64,000 bases of DNA from Streptomyces roseolus (GTDB lineage Bacteria; Actinomycetota; Actinomycetes; Streptomycetales; Streptomycetaceae), in NCBI RefSeq assembly GCF_014649855.1, contig NZ_BMTV01000014.1, forward strand, positions 1 to 64,000, read 5' to 3'. Position 1 is the first letter of the stretch. Each line of letters starts with the position of its first letter. Shown here piece by piece: positions 18,300-25,937 of the stretch. The position numbers and the translations under genes were made by a program. The notes below the pieces were generated by a model. That model worked only from the letters and a program-made list of their open reading frames with translations. It had not been told where the DNA came from and did not search any database.

Positions 18300-19523
18300 A
18301 TGACCTCCGTCCCCTCCCCGGCGCGGCGGCGACCGGGCCCGGCCCTCGCCGCCCTCTTCCTGGCCACCTTCGTCATGGGCAGCGCCGAGCTCGTCGTCGT
18401 CGGCCTGCTGAGGCTCGTCGCCGGGGACCTCGGCGTGTCCGTGGACACGGCGGGCGCGCTGGTCACCGCGTACGCGCTGGGCATCTGCGCCGGCGGCCCG
18501 CTGCTGACGGCGCTCACCATCCGGTTCCGGCGCCGCACCCTGGCGTGGGCGTCCCTGGCCGGCTACGTCGCCGGCAACCTGCTGGCCGCCGTGGCCCAGG
18601 ACTTCGGCACGCTGCTCGCGGCCCGGGCCCTCACCGGGGCGCTCCAGGGCCTGTTCCTCGGCGCGGCGTTCACGGTGGCGGCCGCCCTGGTGCCGCCCGA
18701 GCGGACCGGACGCGCGATCTCCGCGGTCTTCGGCGGCATCGCCGTCTCCACCGCGCTCGGCGTCCCGCTCGGCACCCTCGCCGCCCAGCACCTCGGCTGG
18801 CGCGCGGCGTTCACGGCCATCGTGGTCCTCGGCGCCCTGGCGCTGCTGACCACGGCCGTGTGCGTCCCGCCGGTCGACGGCGCGGGCACGGGCGGCCTGT
18901 GGTCGCAGTCCCGGCACGCGCTGGCGCCCCGGGTCCTCGCGGTGCTCGGCGTCGGACTCCTGCTGATGGGGGGCCAGTTCGCCGCGTTCACCTACATCAC
19001 GCCCTTCCTGGAGGACGTCACGGGCGTGTCCGGCACCTGGCTGACCGTCTTCCTCTTCGCGTACGGGGCCGCGACGGCGGCCGGCACCTTCGCGGGCGGC
19101 TGGGCCGCGGACCGGGACGCCGCCCGCACCCTCGTGGCGGCGAACCTCGTCCTGGTCGCGGCGCTGGCGGTGCTCTGGGCCGCCGGGGCGTCCTGGGCGG
19201 CGGTGGCCCTCGCCCTCGTGCTGTGGGGGGTGGTCGGGTTCGGACTGGTCCCCGCCCTGCAGTACCGGGTCGGGCTGCTGGCCGGCCCCGGGCGTGACCT
19301 CGCCTCGACGCTCCCGGCGTCCGCGGTCAACGCCGGCATCGCGGCCGGCGCGGTGGCCGGCGGCGCCGCCGTCGCGCACGGCGGTGCGAGGGACGCGGTG
19401 CTCACCGGACTCCTGGTGTGCGCGGTGGCGCTGCCGGCGACCTGGGCGTCGGGGCGGTTGCGCCCGGCGGGGGCGGCCCGGAAGCCGGCCGCCGCCGACG
19501 CGGAGTCCCGCTCCCCGGGCTGA
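18300..19523 (+). CDS. MFS transporter (DHA1/AraJ-like)
   Basis: 407 aa, about 12 hydrophobic segments. It opens with an arginine-rich N-terminus then FLATFVMGSAELVVVGLL, and has a PxxRxxRxTLAWASL-type loop after helix 2, like arabinose-efflux-type drug exporters. Its ATG starts one base after the HpaB stop, so reductase, oxygenase and transporter form an operon. Probably export or self-protection. Confidence 0.88.
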   Translation: MTSVPSPARRRPGPALAALFLATFVMGSAELVVVGLLRLVAGDLGVSVDTAGALVTAYALGICAGGPLLTALTIRFRRRTLAWASLAGYVAGNLLAAVAQDFGTLLAARALTGALQGLFLGAAFTVAAALVPPERTGRAISAVFGGIAVSTALGVPLGTLAAQHLGWRAAFTAIVVLGALALLTTAVCVPPVDGAGTGGLWSQSRHALAPRVLAVLGVGLLLMGGQFAAFTYITPFLEDVTGVSGTWLTVFLFAYGAATAAGTFAGGWAADRDAARTLVAANLVLVAALAVLWAAGASWAAVALALVLWGVVGFGLVPALQYRVGLLAGPGRDLASTLPASAVNAGIAAGAVAGGAAVAHGGARDAVLTGLLVCAVALPATWASGRLRPAGAARKPAAADAESRSPG

Positions 19524-19596
19524 CCTGGAGCGCCCCGGGCCGGGGGCTCCCGCGGGCGAGCCGGACGGGGCCGGACCGCGTCGCCCCGGCCCGGCG

Positions 19597-20478
19597 CTAC
19601 CCGACCGGGGCGGCGGGCGCCGGCACCGTGCGCCGTATCCGCACGGCGAGCGCGGACCGCCGTACGGCCAGCGGCAGCTCACGTCCCAGCTGCGGGGGCT
19701 CCGCCTCGCGCACGGCCGCGGCGACGGCGGCGGCGACGGCGGCGTCCGCGGGCACGAGCCGGGCCTGCCGGAACATGGTGCGGAGCCGGTGCAGCAGCGC
19801 CGGCGCGTCGTCCCCCGTCAGCACCCCGCACACGCCCTTGTCCGTCGCCGCGACGAGCACCGGTCCCAGCGACGAACCCACCACCGTGTACCGGATGTCC
19901 GTGCCGTCGCCGCCCGCCCGGTACGCCTTCGGGGTCATGCCCAGGATCTCCGGCGCCGCCGCGTAGAAGTGACCGCCGGAGTTGAACCCCGAGCTGTACA
20001 CCGCGTCGGCGATCGTCCCCGCCAGCGGCAGAGCCTCGCGCACCCGGCGGGCCCGCGCCGCCGCCAGGTAGGCGTGCGGCGTGATCCCGGTGAACGACTT
20101 GAACAGCCGGTGGAAGTGGAAGCGGCTGTAGCCCACCTGGCGGGCCAGTTCGTCGAGGCTCGGCGGCAGCGGCGCCTCGTCGATGATCCGGCAGGCCCGG
20201 GCCACCGCCTCGGCCGCCACGGCGTGCCGGTCGGAGTCGTCGGGACGGCAGCGGCGGCACGGACGGTAGCCCTCGGCCCGGGCGGCCTCCGGGGACGGGA
20301 AGAACCGGACGTTCTCCCGCAGGGCCAGCCGCACCGTGCACGACGGACGGCTGTACACGCCGGTCGTGGTGACCACGTAGAGGAAGTGGCCGTCGGCTCC
20401 GGCGTCCCGGTCCCGCACCGCCTGCCAGCGCGCCTCGTCACCGGTGTACCGCGTCGCGGCGGTCGTCGTCACCGTCAT
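19597..20478 (-). CDS. Ada-like AraC regulator lacking both methyl-acceptor sites
   Basis: 293 aa. The N-terminal Ada zinc domain has Cys47, Cys74 and Cys77 with exactly the spacing of E. coli Ada Cys42, Cys69 and Cys72. The position of methyl-accepting Cys38 is Ser43 (VYSRPSC). An AraC helix-turn-helix follows (LDELARQVGYSRFHFHRLF). The methyltransferase domain starts (VGSSLGPVLVAATDKGVCG) but stops soon after LPLAVRRSALAVR, before any PCHR active site. It is therefore probably a transcription factor, not a repair enzyme. It ends the 3,4-AHBA operon, 79 bp after the ANL gene. Truncation may be by frameshift or evolved. Confidence 0.8.
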   Translation of the reverse strand: MTVTTTAATRYTGDEARWQAVRDRDAGADGHFLYVVTTTGVYSRPSCTVRLALRENVRFFPSPEAARAEGYRPCRRCRPDDSDRHAVAAEAVARACRIIDEAPLPPSLDELARQVGYSRFHFHRLFKSFTGITPHAYLAAARARRVREALPLAGTIADAVYSSGFNSGGHFYAAAPEILGMTPKAYRAGGDGTDIRYTVVGSSLGPVLVAATDKGVCGVLTGDDAPALLHRLRTMFRQARLVPADAAVAAAVAAAVREAEPPQLGRELPLAVRRSALAVRIRRTVPAPAAPVG

Positions 20479-20557
20479 GCCTCGTCTCTCTCCACTCGTT
20501 CGTGAGGTCGTCTCCCGCGTCGCTCCGGCGGCCGCGACCCTCGGCCGCCGGAGCGGC

Positions 20558-21943
20558 TCACCAGCTGACGCAGCGGCACGCGCCGGGCGGGTGCGCCCGG
20601 TGCCGGCGGAGCACGCCGCGGTCCCGCACGGCCTTGCCGCCGGAGGTGCGGGGCAGTTCCCGCACCAGGTGGTAGCGGTCCGGCACCGGCGCCCCGCCGA
20701 GGAACCGCCGGCACCAGGAGCGCAGCTCGTCCCGGTCCAGCTCCGCGCTGCTCGCCACGTGCGCCTCGATCGGGCCGACCCCGAGGACGACGGCGTCCGT
20801 GATGTGCCGGTGGGCCCGCAGCACCGACTCGATGCGCAGCAGGTCGACCGAGGCGTCCCCGACGCCCTGGACCCTGCCGCGCAGCCGCAGCGCGCCGGTG
20901 CCGGGATCGCGCGTGACCAGGTCGCGGGTGGACATCCAGCCGCCCGCCCAGGGAGTGTCGTCGTACAGGTACGGGGACTCCTGGACGTGCACCTCCAGCA
21001 CGCCGCCGACCACGCGGACCCGGGTGCGGGGCACCGGCGTGCCGATGCTCGCCGGGCCGAAGCGGCCGGTGAGGTCGGCGGCGACGATGCCCGTCTCGGT
21101 CGTGCCGTAGGCCTGGCCGACGCGCACCCCGTGCCGGCCCCGGAACAGCGCGGCGATCTCGGGCGGCAGGGCGTCACCGCTCGACACGGCCAGCCGAAGG
21201 AGCGGCAGCCCCCCGGGCTCGGACCGCGTCAGCGGACGGAAGTGGTGCGGACCGCCGAGCACCACGTGCGCGTCGGCCGCCGCCCGCACGGTCGCCCGCG
21301 CCGTGCGGGCGACCGGCATCACCAGGGTCGCGCCCACCGCGAGGGAGTGCAGCACCCCGGCGATCAGCCCGAAGGAATGGGTGAGCGGCGTCAGCACGGC
21401 CACCCGCTCGCCCCGGCGCGGCATGCCCTCCAGGGCGGCGAGCCGCCCCAGCTCGTCGAGCAGCGACCGCGGGCTCCTGCCGACCGCCTTGGGGCGCCCG
21501 GTGGTCCCCGACGAGAACTGCACGAGGCAGTGCCCGCCCACGCCCGGACCGCCGCCGGGGTGGCGGCGCACCAGCACCTCGCACTCGTCGACGAAGTCGT
21601 GGGGCCGCCCGCGGCTCTCGCCCAGCGACACCGAGAACCGCACCCGCCCCGCCCCGGGCGGGAGTCCCCGCGGCCGCGGGTCGGACGGAGGCTCCACCAG
21701 CACCACCTGGGCGCCGAGCGACCACAGCGCGAACAGCGTCCACAGCTTCGTGAAGCTCGCGTTGCCGTACAGCGCGACCGTGCTCCCCGCCCGGATGCCG
21801 TGCCGCGCCAGCACCTCGGCCTGCCAGGCGGTCTCGCGGCGCAGCCTGCCGTACGTGACCTCGCGGTCCGCGGCACGCGCCCACACCATGTCGTCGGCGT
21901 GGCGGCCGAGCAGTTCGGCGCCCCACCAGGACCGTCGTGTCAT
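20558..21943 (-). CDS. AMP-forming ANL ligase (second copy)
   Basis: 461 aa. The phosphate loop is LVQFSSGTTGRPKAVG, AYGTTETG marks the A5 motif, and the C-terminal lysine motif LPRTSGGKAVRD is intact, so the enzyme looks active. It is shorter than the other ANL enzyme of the window. It follows the GriI/GriH-like genes, suggesting activation of 3-amino-4-hydroxybenzoate or a derivative. No carrier protein is encoded nearby, so a CoA thioester or direct adenylate transfer is likely. The start is either ATG 21943 or GTG 21952; neither has ideal spacing from GGAGG. Confidence 0.83.
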   Translation of the reverse strand: MTRRSWWGAELLGRHADDMVWARAADREVTYGRLRRETAWQAEVLARHGIRAGSTVALYGNASFTKLWTLFALWSLGAQVVLVEPPSDPRPRGLPPGAGRVRFSVSLGESRGRPHDFVDECEVLVRRHPGGGPGVGGHCLVQFSSGTTGRPKAVGRSPRSLLDELGRLAALEGMPRRGERVAVLTPLTHSFGLIAGVLHSLAVGATLVMPVARTARATVRAAADAHVVLGGPHHFRPLTRSEPGGLPLLRLAVSSGDALPPEIAALFRGRHGVRVGQAYGTTETGIVAADLTGRFGPASIGTPVPRTRVRVVGGVLEVHVQESPYLYDDTPWAGGWMSTRDLVTRDPGTGALRLRGRVQGVGDASVDLLRIESVLRAHRHITDAVVLGVGPIEAHVASSAELDRDELRSWCRRFLGGAPVPDRYHLVRELPRTSGGKAVRDRGVLRRHRAHPPGACRCVSW

Positions 21944-22009
21944 CGCCTCCACCGGCTCCCTCGCCGCGGCGCCGGGGCCGCCGCCAGGGCGGCCCCGGAC
22001 GCCTGTCGC

Positions 22010-23119
22010 CTACTTCTCGACGCAGAACTCGCCGACCGGCCAGCCCACGTGGCGCTTGTCGGTGGCCACGTGACCCAGCACCTGGTCGCCCTTCTTCAGC
22101 TCCGTCACGTTGAGCACCGCGGCACCCGGGCCGAGCACCCGCACGTGCCAGTCGTCCTGCACGATCAGGTTGACCTCGACGCCCTCCGGGGAGACCGCCT
22201 TGATGCCGAGCAGCGGGCGGGACTCCAGCTTGATCCGGCCCACCACGATGCGGCGGGTGCGGCCGTCGGCGCCGACGGCGAGCACCGGACTGCCGGCCTT
22301 GAGCTCGCTCAGGTAGTTCGTGCGGTTGTCCGCCCCGAACACGTAGCTGTGCAGCGCGCCCGCGTTGATGCGGAACGGACGGGTCGGCATGTACGGCAGC
22401 GGGTGCGTCTCGCTCACGCACAGCACGAAGCCGTGCGCGTAGGAGCCGACCAGCATGCCCTCGTCCTTCTCGAAGTGCGTGCACGTGTCGATGCAGACCC
22501 GGTCGCCGAGCCCGAGGTGCTCGATCGACTCCACCGTGAGCGTCTGCAGCTGGAGGTCGGGCGTCTTCTCGCGCAACATCTCCACCAGCGCGAACACGTC
22601 GTTGGCGGAACGCGGGGCCACCAGGACGCCCTCGGAGCCCTTCTCCAGGACGTCGACGATGATCCGCGCCTCCTCGATGTCGGCGGCCTGGCAGATCAGC
22701 TGCCCCGGCGAGGCGTCCGCCGCGGCGATGACGATCTCCAGCGGGATCTTCGTCGGGTCCTTGAACTCCACCACGGTGTAGGGAAGGGCGCGCGCGGCGT
22801 CGCAGGCGAGCTTCAGCGTGGGGTCGTCGACGACGTCGACCCAGGCGGCCGTCTCCTTGTCACCGCCGCGGTGCCGGCTCTCCAGCGCGCCGAGACCGTC
22901 GGCGTCGACGACCTCGCGCAGCACGATCAGGTCGTCCGGCTGCTCCTCGCCGACCCGCGCGCCCGGCGCGAGGACGCGCTTGACGGTGTTCGGCAGCAGG
23001 GCGAGGCGCTCCGGGTCGCTGTCCACGATGCCGTCGACCCGCGCGTGGATCGCGGCGTCGACGACTGCCTCGCGGTGTTCGGCGGGCACGGTCCGGAGGT
23101 CGATCCAGGCGAACTTCAC
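22010..23119 (-). CDS. 3-amino-4-hydroxybenzoate synthase (GriH-like, DHQ synthase II family)
   Basis: 369 aa, full length for the archaeal-type dehydroquinate synthase family. It starts VKFAWIDLRTVPAEHREAVV and contains VEFKDPTKIPLE and the C-terminal GHVATDKRHVGWPVGEFC. In grixazone biosynthesis GriH cyclises the C7 product of GriI to 3-amino-4-hydroxybenzoic acid. Its GTG start overlaps the GriI-like stop by four bases (GTGA), the pairing that defines 3,4-AHBA pathways. Involvement in an archaeal-type shikimate route is unlikely in an actinomycete with this neighbourhood. Confidence 0.9.
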   Translation of the reverse strand: MKFAWIDLRTVPAEHREAVVDAAIHARVDGIVDSDPERLALLPNTVKRVLAPGARVGEEQPDDLIVLREVVDADGLGALESRHRGGDKETAAWVDVVDDPTLKLACDAARALPYTVVEFKDPTKIPLEIVIAAADASPGQLICQAADIEEARIIVDVLEKGSEGVLVAPRSANDVFALVEMLREKTPDLQLQTLTVESIEHLGLGDRVCIDTCTHFEKDEGMLVGSYAHGFVLCVSETHPLPYMPTRPFRINAGALHSYVFGADNRTNYLSELKAGSPVLAVGADGRTRRIVVGRIKLESRPLLGIKAVSPEGVEVNLIVQDDWHVRVLGPGAAVLNVTELKKGDQVLGHVATDKRHVGWPVGEFCVEK

Positions 23120-23931
23120 AACACACCTGCCATCTCGGTCTGCGGCGCGGGCTCGGACGCCAGCTCGCCGCGGTGAATGATTGAGGCCAGTTCCCGGACC
23201 GTCTTCTCGGGCTCCGGGTCGGTGAACACCCGTCGCCCGACGGCGAGTCCGGAACATCCCAGGTCCATGGCGGTGACCGCGAACTCGAACAGGTCACGGT
23301 CGGTGGAGCCGCCGCCCGCCACCACCACCGGCAGCGGCGAGGAGGCGATCACCTCCGCCATCCGCTCGTCCGGGGCGGCGAGCACCGTCTTGACGATGTC
23401 GACGCCCAGGTCCGCGGCGATGTTCACCACGTGGGCGATGAGCGTCGGGTCGGTCGGATCGGTCACACGGGGACCCCGCGGATAGATCATCGCCATGAGC
23501 GGCATGCCGAAGCGGTCGCAGGCCCCGGCCACGGCGCCGAGGTCGGCGAGCTGCTCCGCCTCGGTGTCGGAGCCGATGTTCACGTGCACGCTGACCGCCT
23601 CCGCGCCCAGCCGGACCGCGTCCTCCACGTCCCCGACCAGCACCTTGGCGTCGACGTCCGGGGCGTGCGCGGTGCTCGCGCTCAGGTGCACCACGAGGGA
23701 GCACCGGGTGAGCAGCGCCGGCGCGATCATGCGGGCCCTGCCCTTGTGGACGACGACACCGTCGGCGCCGCCGTCCGCGATGGAGCGGACCAGGTCGCCG
23801 AAATCGGCGGCGGTCGCGACGGGGCCGTCGGACACGGAGTGGTCCAGCGGCACGAACAGGAACCGGCCGTCTCCCGGCCGGGACAATCGCGCGAGGCGCA
23901 CCGCTTTACCGGTGAGCGGCATGCTCGACAT
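23116..23931 (-). CDS. GriI-like aldolase (C7 precursor of 3,4-AHBA)
   Basis: 271 aa, DhnA/class I aldolase family. FLFVPLDHSVSDGP is the N-terminal strand motif and GVDIVKTVLA carries the probable Schiff-base lysine. GriI joins L-aspartate semialdehyde and dihydroxyacetone phosphate to the amino C7 phosphate used by GriH. First gene of the leftward GriI-GriH-ANL-Ada operon. ATG at 23931 behind AGGAGGGG; an internal ATG nine bases later is possible. Confidence 0.9.
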   Translation of the reverse strand: MSSMPLTGKAVRLARLSRPGDGRFLFVPLDHSVSDGPVATAADFGDLVRSIADGGADGVVVHKGRARMIAPALLTRCSLVVHLSASTAHAPDVDAKVLVGDVEDAVRLGAEAVSVHVNIGSDTEAEQLADLGAVAGACDRFGMPLMAMIYPRGPRVTDPTDPTLIAHVVNIAADLGVDIVKTVLAAPDERMAEVIASSPLPVVVAGGGSTDRDLFEFAVTAMDLGCSGLAVGRRVFTDPEPEKTVRELASIIHRGELASEPAPQTEMAGVL

Positions 23932-24044
23932 GACACCCCTCCTCGTTCCTGGGCACAGGGTTCGGATGGGATTCCGCTGTGGGTCCCGGGCTGAACTGTC
24001 GCAGTGGCCTCTGAAGAATCGAGCCAGGTGCCCCGGGCCGGGCA

Positions 24045-24063
24045 GACCGCAAGATGCGGAGTG
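24045..24063 (+). promoter_or_regulatory. Second copy of the inverted-repeat core, upstream of BBE oxidase 2
   Basis: GACCGCAAGATGCGGAGTG matches 13413-13431 at 18 of 19 bases and has the same orientation relative to the downstream BBE oxidase. It sits 76 bp before the ATG, compared with 88 bp for the first oxidase. It is followed directly by a further CGGAG. Probably a shared activator or promoter element. Confidence 0.65.
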
Positions 24064-24139
24064 CGGAGCCGTCCGCCGGATGCCTAGCGTCGGCGGCATC
24101 CGCGCGTGATCCGCACGCGGCCGTGGGAGGGGATGCCCG

Positions 24140-25822
24140 ATGACGTACGGCGGAGACAAGATGAGCAGGCGGGGGGTGCTCGCGGCGAGCGCCGCGATAG
24201 GCGGCGGAGTGCTGCTGCCCGCCGGACAGGCGGTGGCCCGTCCGGAGACGGCCCTGCCGGAGGCGGCCCGGCCGGACGCGCTGGTGACCGTCACCCCGGG
24301 CGACGCGCGCTACCCGGACCTCGTCCGGGGCTGGAACCAGCGCTACGTCGGCCGGCCCGAGGCGGTCCACGTCCCCCGGACGACCGCCCAGGTCGCCACC
24401 GCCGTCCGGCAGGCGGTCCGGACCGGCAAGCGGCTCACGGTGCGCAGCGGCGGACACTGCTGGGAGGACTTCGTCTTCACCCCCGACGTCCAGGTGGTCG
24501 TCGACCTGTCGGCGATGCGGGACGTGGACTTCGACCCGGCCATGAACGCCTTCGTGGTGCAGCCCGGCGCCCAGCTCCTCGACGTCTACGAGCGCCTGTA
24601 CCGCACCTGGGGCGTCATCGTGCCGGCCGGCATGTGCTTCCAGGTCGGCGCGGGCGGCCACGTCAGCGGCGGCGGCTGGGGACTGCTGTGCCGACAGCTC
24701 GGTCTGGTGGTGGACCACCTGTACGCGGTCGAGGTCGTGGTGGTGGACGCCGACGGCACCGTCCGCACCGTCGTCGCCACCCGCGACGACGACGATCCGC
24801 ACCGCGACCTGTGGTGGGCCCACACCGGCGGGGGCGGCGGCAACTTCGGCGTCGTGACCCGCTACTGGTTCCGCAGCCCCGGAGCGACCGGCACGGACCC
24901 GACCGGGCTGCTCCCGGCCCCGCCCCCGGAGGTCCTCGTCAGCGCCGTCTCCTGGCAGTGGTCCGACCTGGACCAGCGGTCCTTCACCCGGCTCGTCCGC
25001 AACTACGCGGACTGGCACGTGCGGCACGCCGCCCCCGACGACCCGACGACCGCCGTGTGCAGCCTGCTCTCCCTCAACCACGTCTCCAACGGAGCCGTGG
25101 GCCTCATCACCCACGTCGACGCGAGCGTGCCCGGCGCCGCCCGGCTGCACGACGAGTTCCTCGCGGCGGTCACCGACGGCGTCACCGCCTCCTACGGGCC
25201 GGTCACCACGCGGATGGGCGAGCTCACCGCGCTGCCGGACCTGGCCACCCCGCGCCGCCTCCCCTGGCTCCAGGCCGCCCGCTACCTCGGCACGGCCAAC
25301 CCCACCACCAACGACCCGACCCAGAAGAGCGACTTCAAGTCGGCGTACATGAAGGCCGGTTTCCCCGAGCGCCAGCTGGCCGCGCTGTACCGCCACCTGA
25401 CCCGTACGGACCTCGGCAACCCCACCGGCTCGGTCATGCTCAGCTCCTTCGCCGGCCAGGTCTCGGCCGTCCCCCAGGACGCCACGGCCAGCGCCCACCG
25501 GGACGCCGCGTACAAGCTGGCCTGGATGATCTGGTGGGACGACCCCGCCGAAGAGGCGGACTGCGTGCGCTGGCTGCGCGAGTTCTACGCCGACATGTAC
25601 GCCGACACCGGAGGCGTCCCGGTCCCCGGCGCGGTCACCGACGGCTGCTACGTCAACTACCCCGACGCCGACCTCGGCCTGCCGGAGCACAACCGCTCGG
25701 GCACGCCCTGGCACGCCCTGTACTACAAGGGCAACTACCGCCGCCTGCAGCGCGTCAAGCAGGCGTACGACCCCGGCAACGTCTTCCGGCACCGCCAGTC
25801 GGTGCGGCTGCCCGGCGCCTGA
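24140..25822 (+). CDS. Tat-exported BBE-type FAD-linked oxidase (second copy)
   Basis: 560 aa paralogue of the protein encoded at 13520, similar along its whole length. It has a Tat signal MSRRGVLAASAAIGGG, His106 in RSGGHC and Cys166 in AGMCFQVGAGGH for bicovalent FAD, and the C-terminal BBE motif near GCYVNYPDADLG. GGAGGGG precedes the ATG at 24140; an in-frame ATG at 24161 also has a GGAG box. Divergent from the 3,4-AHBA operon. Two exported copies suggest sequential or alternative oxidations outside the cytoplasm. Confidence 0.88.
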   Translation: MTYGGDKMSRRGVLAASAAIGGGVLLPAGQAVARPETALPEAARPDALVTVTPGDARYPDLVRGWNQRYVGRPEAVHVPRTTAQVATAVRQAVRTGKRLTVRSGGHCWEDFVFTPDVQVVVDLSAMRDVDFDPAMNAFVVQPGAQLLDVYERLYRTWGVIVPAGMCFQVGAGGHVSGGGWGLLCRQLGLVVDHLYAVEVVVVDADGTVRTVVATRDDDDPHRDLWWAHTGGGGGNFGVVTRYWFRSPGATGTDPTGLLPAPPPEVLVSAVSWQWSDLDQRSFTRLVRNYADWHVRHAAPDDPTTAVCSLLSLNHVSNGAVGLITHVDASVPGAARLHDEFLAAVTDGVTASYGPVTTRMGELTALPDLATPRRLPWLQAARYLGTANPTTNDPTQKSDFKSAYMKAGFPERQLAALYRHLTRTDLGNPTGSVMLSSFAGQVSAVPQDATASAHRDAAYKLAWMIWWDDPAEEADCVRWLREFYADMYADTGGVPVPGAVTDGCYVNYPDADLGLPEHNRSGTPWHALYYKGNYRRLQRVKQAYDPGNVFRHRQSVRLPGA

Positions 25823-25937
25823 CCCGGCGCCGCCGGCCCGCCCCGCCGGTGCAACCCGCCGGAGCGGGCCGGTGTTCCTCCTCCCGTACAGCATCCGCGC
25901 GCGTGCCGACCGTGCCGACTACCCCGCAGGAGCCCCC

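Noticed and set aside
22010..23931. Archaeal-type shikimate pathway (ADH synthase and DHQ synthase II)
   Set aside because: Same families, but the GriI/GriH pairing inside an aromatic biosynthetic cluster of an actinomycete favours 3,4-AHBA synthesis.
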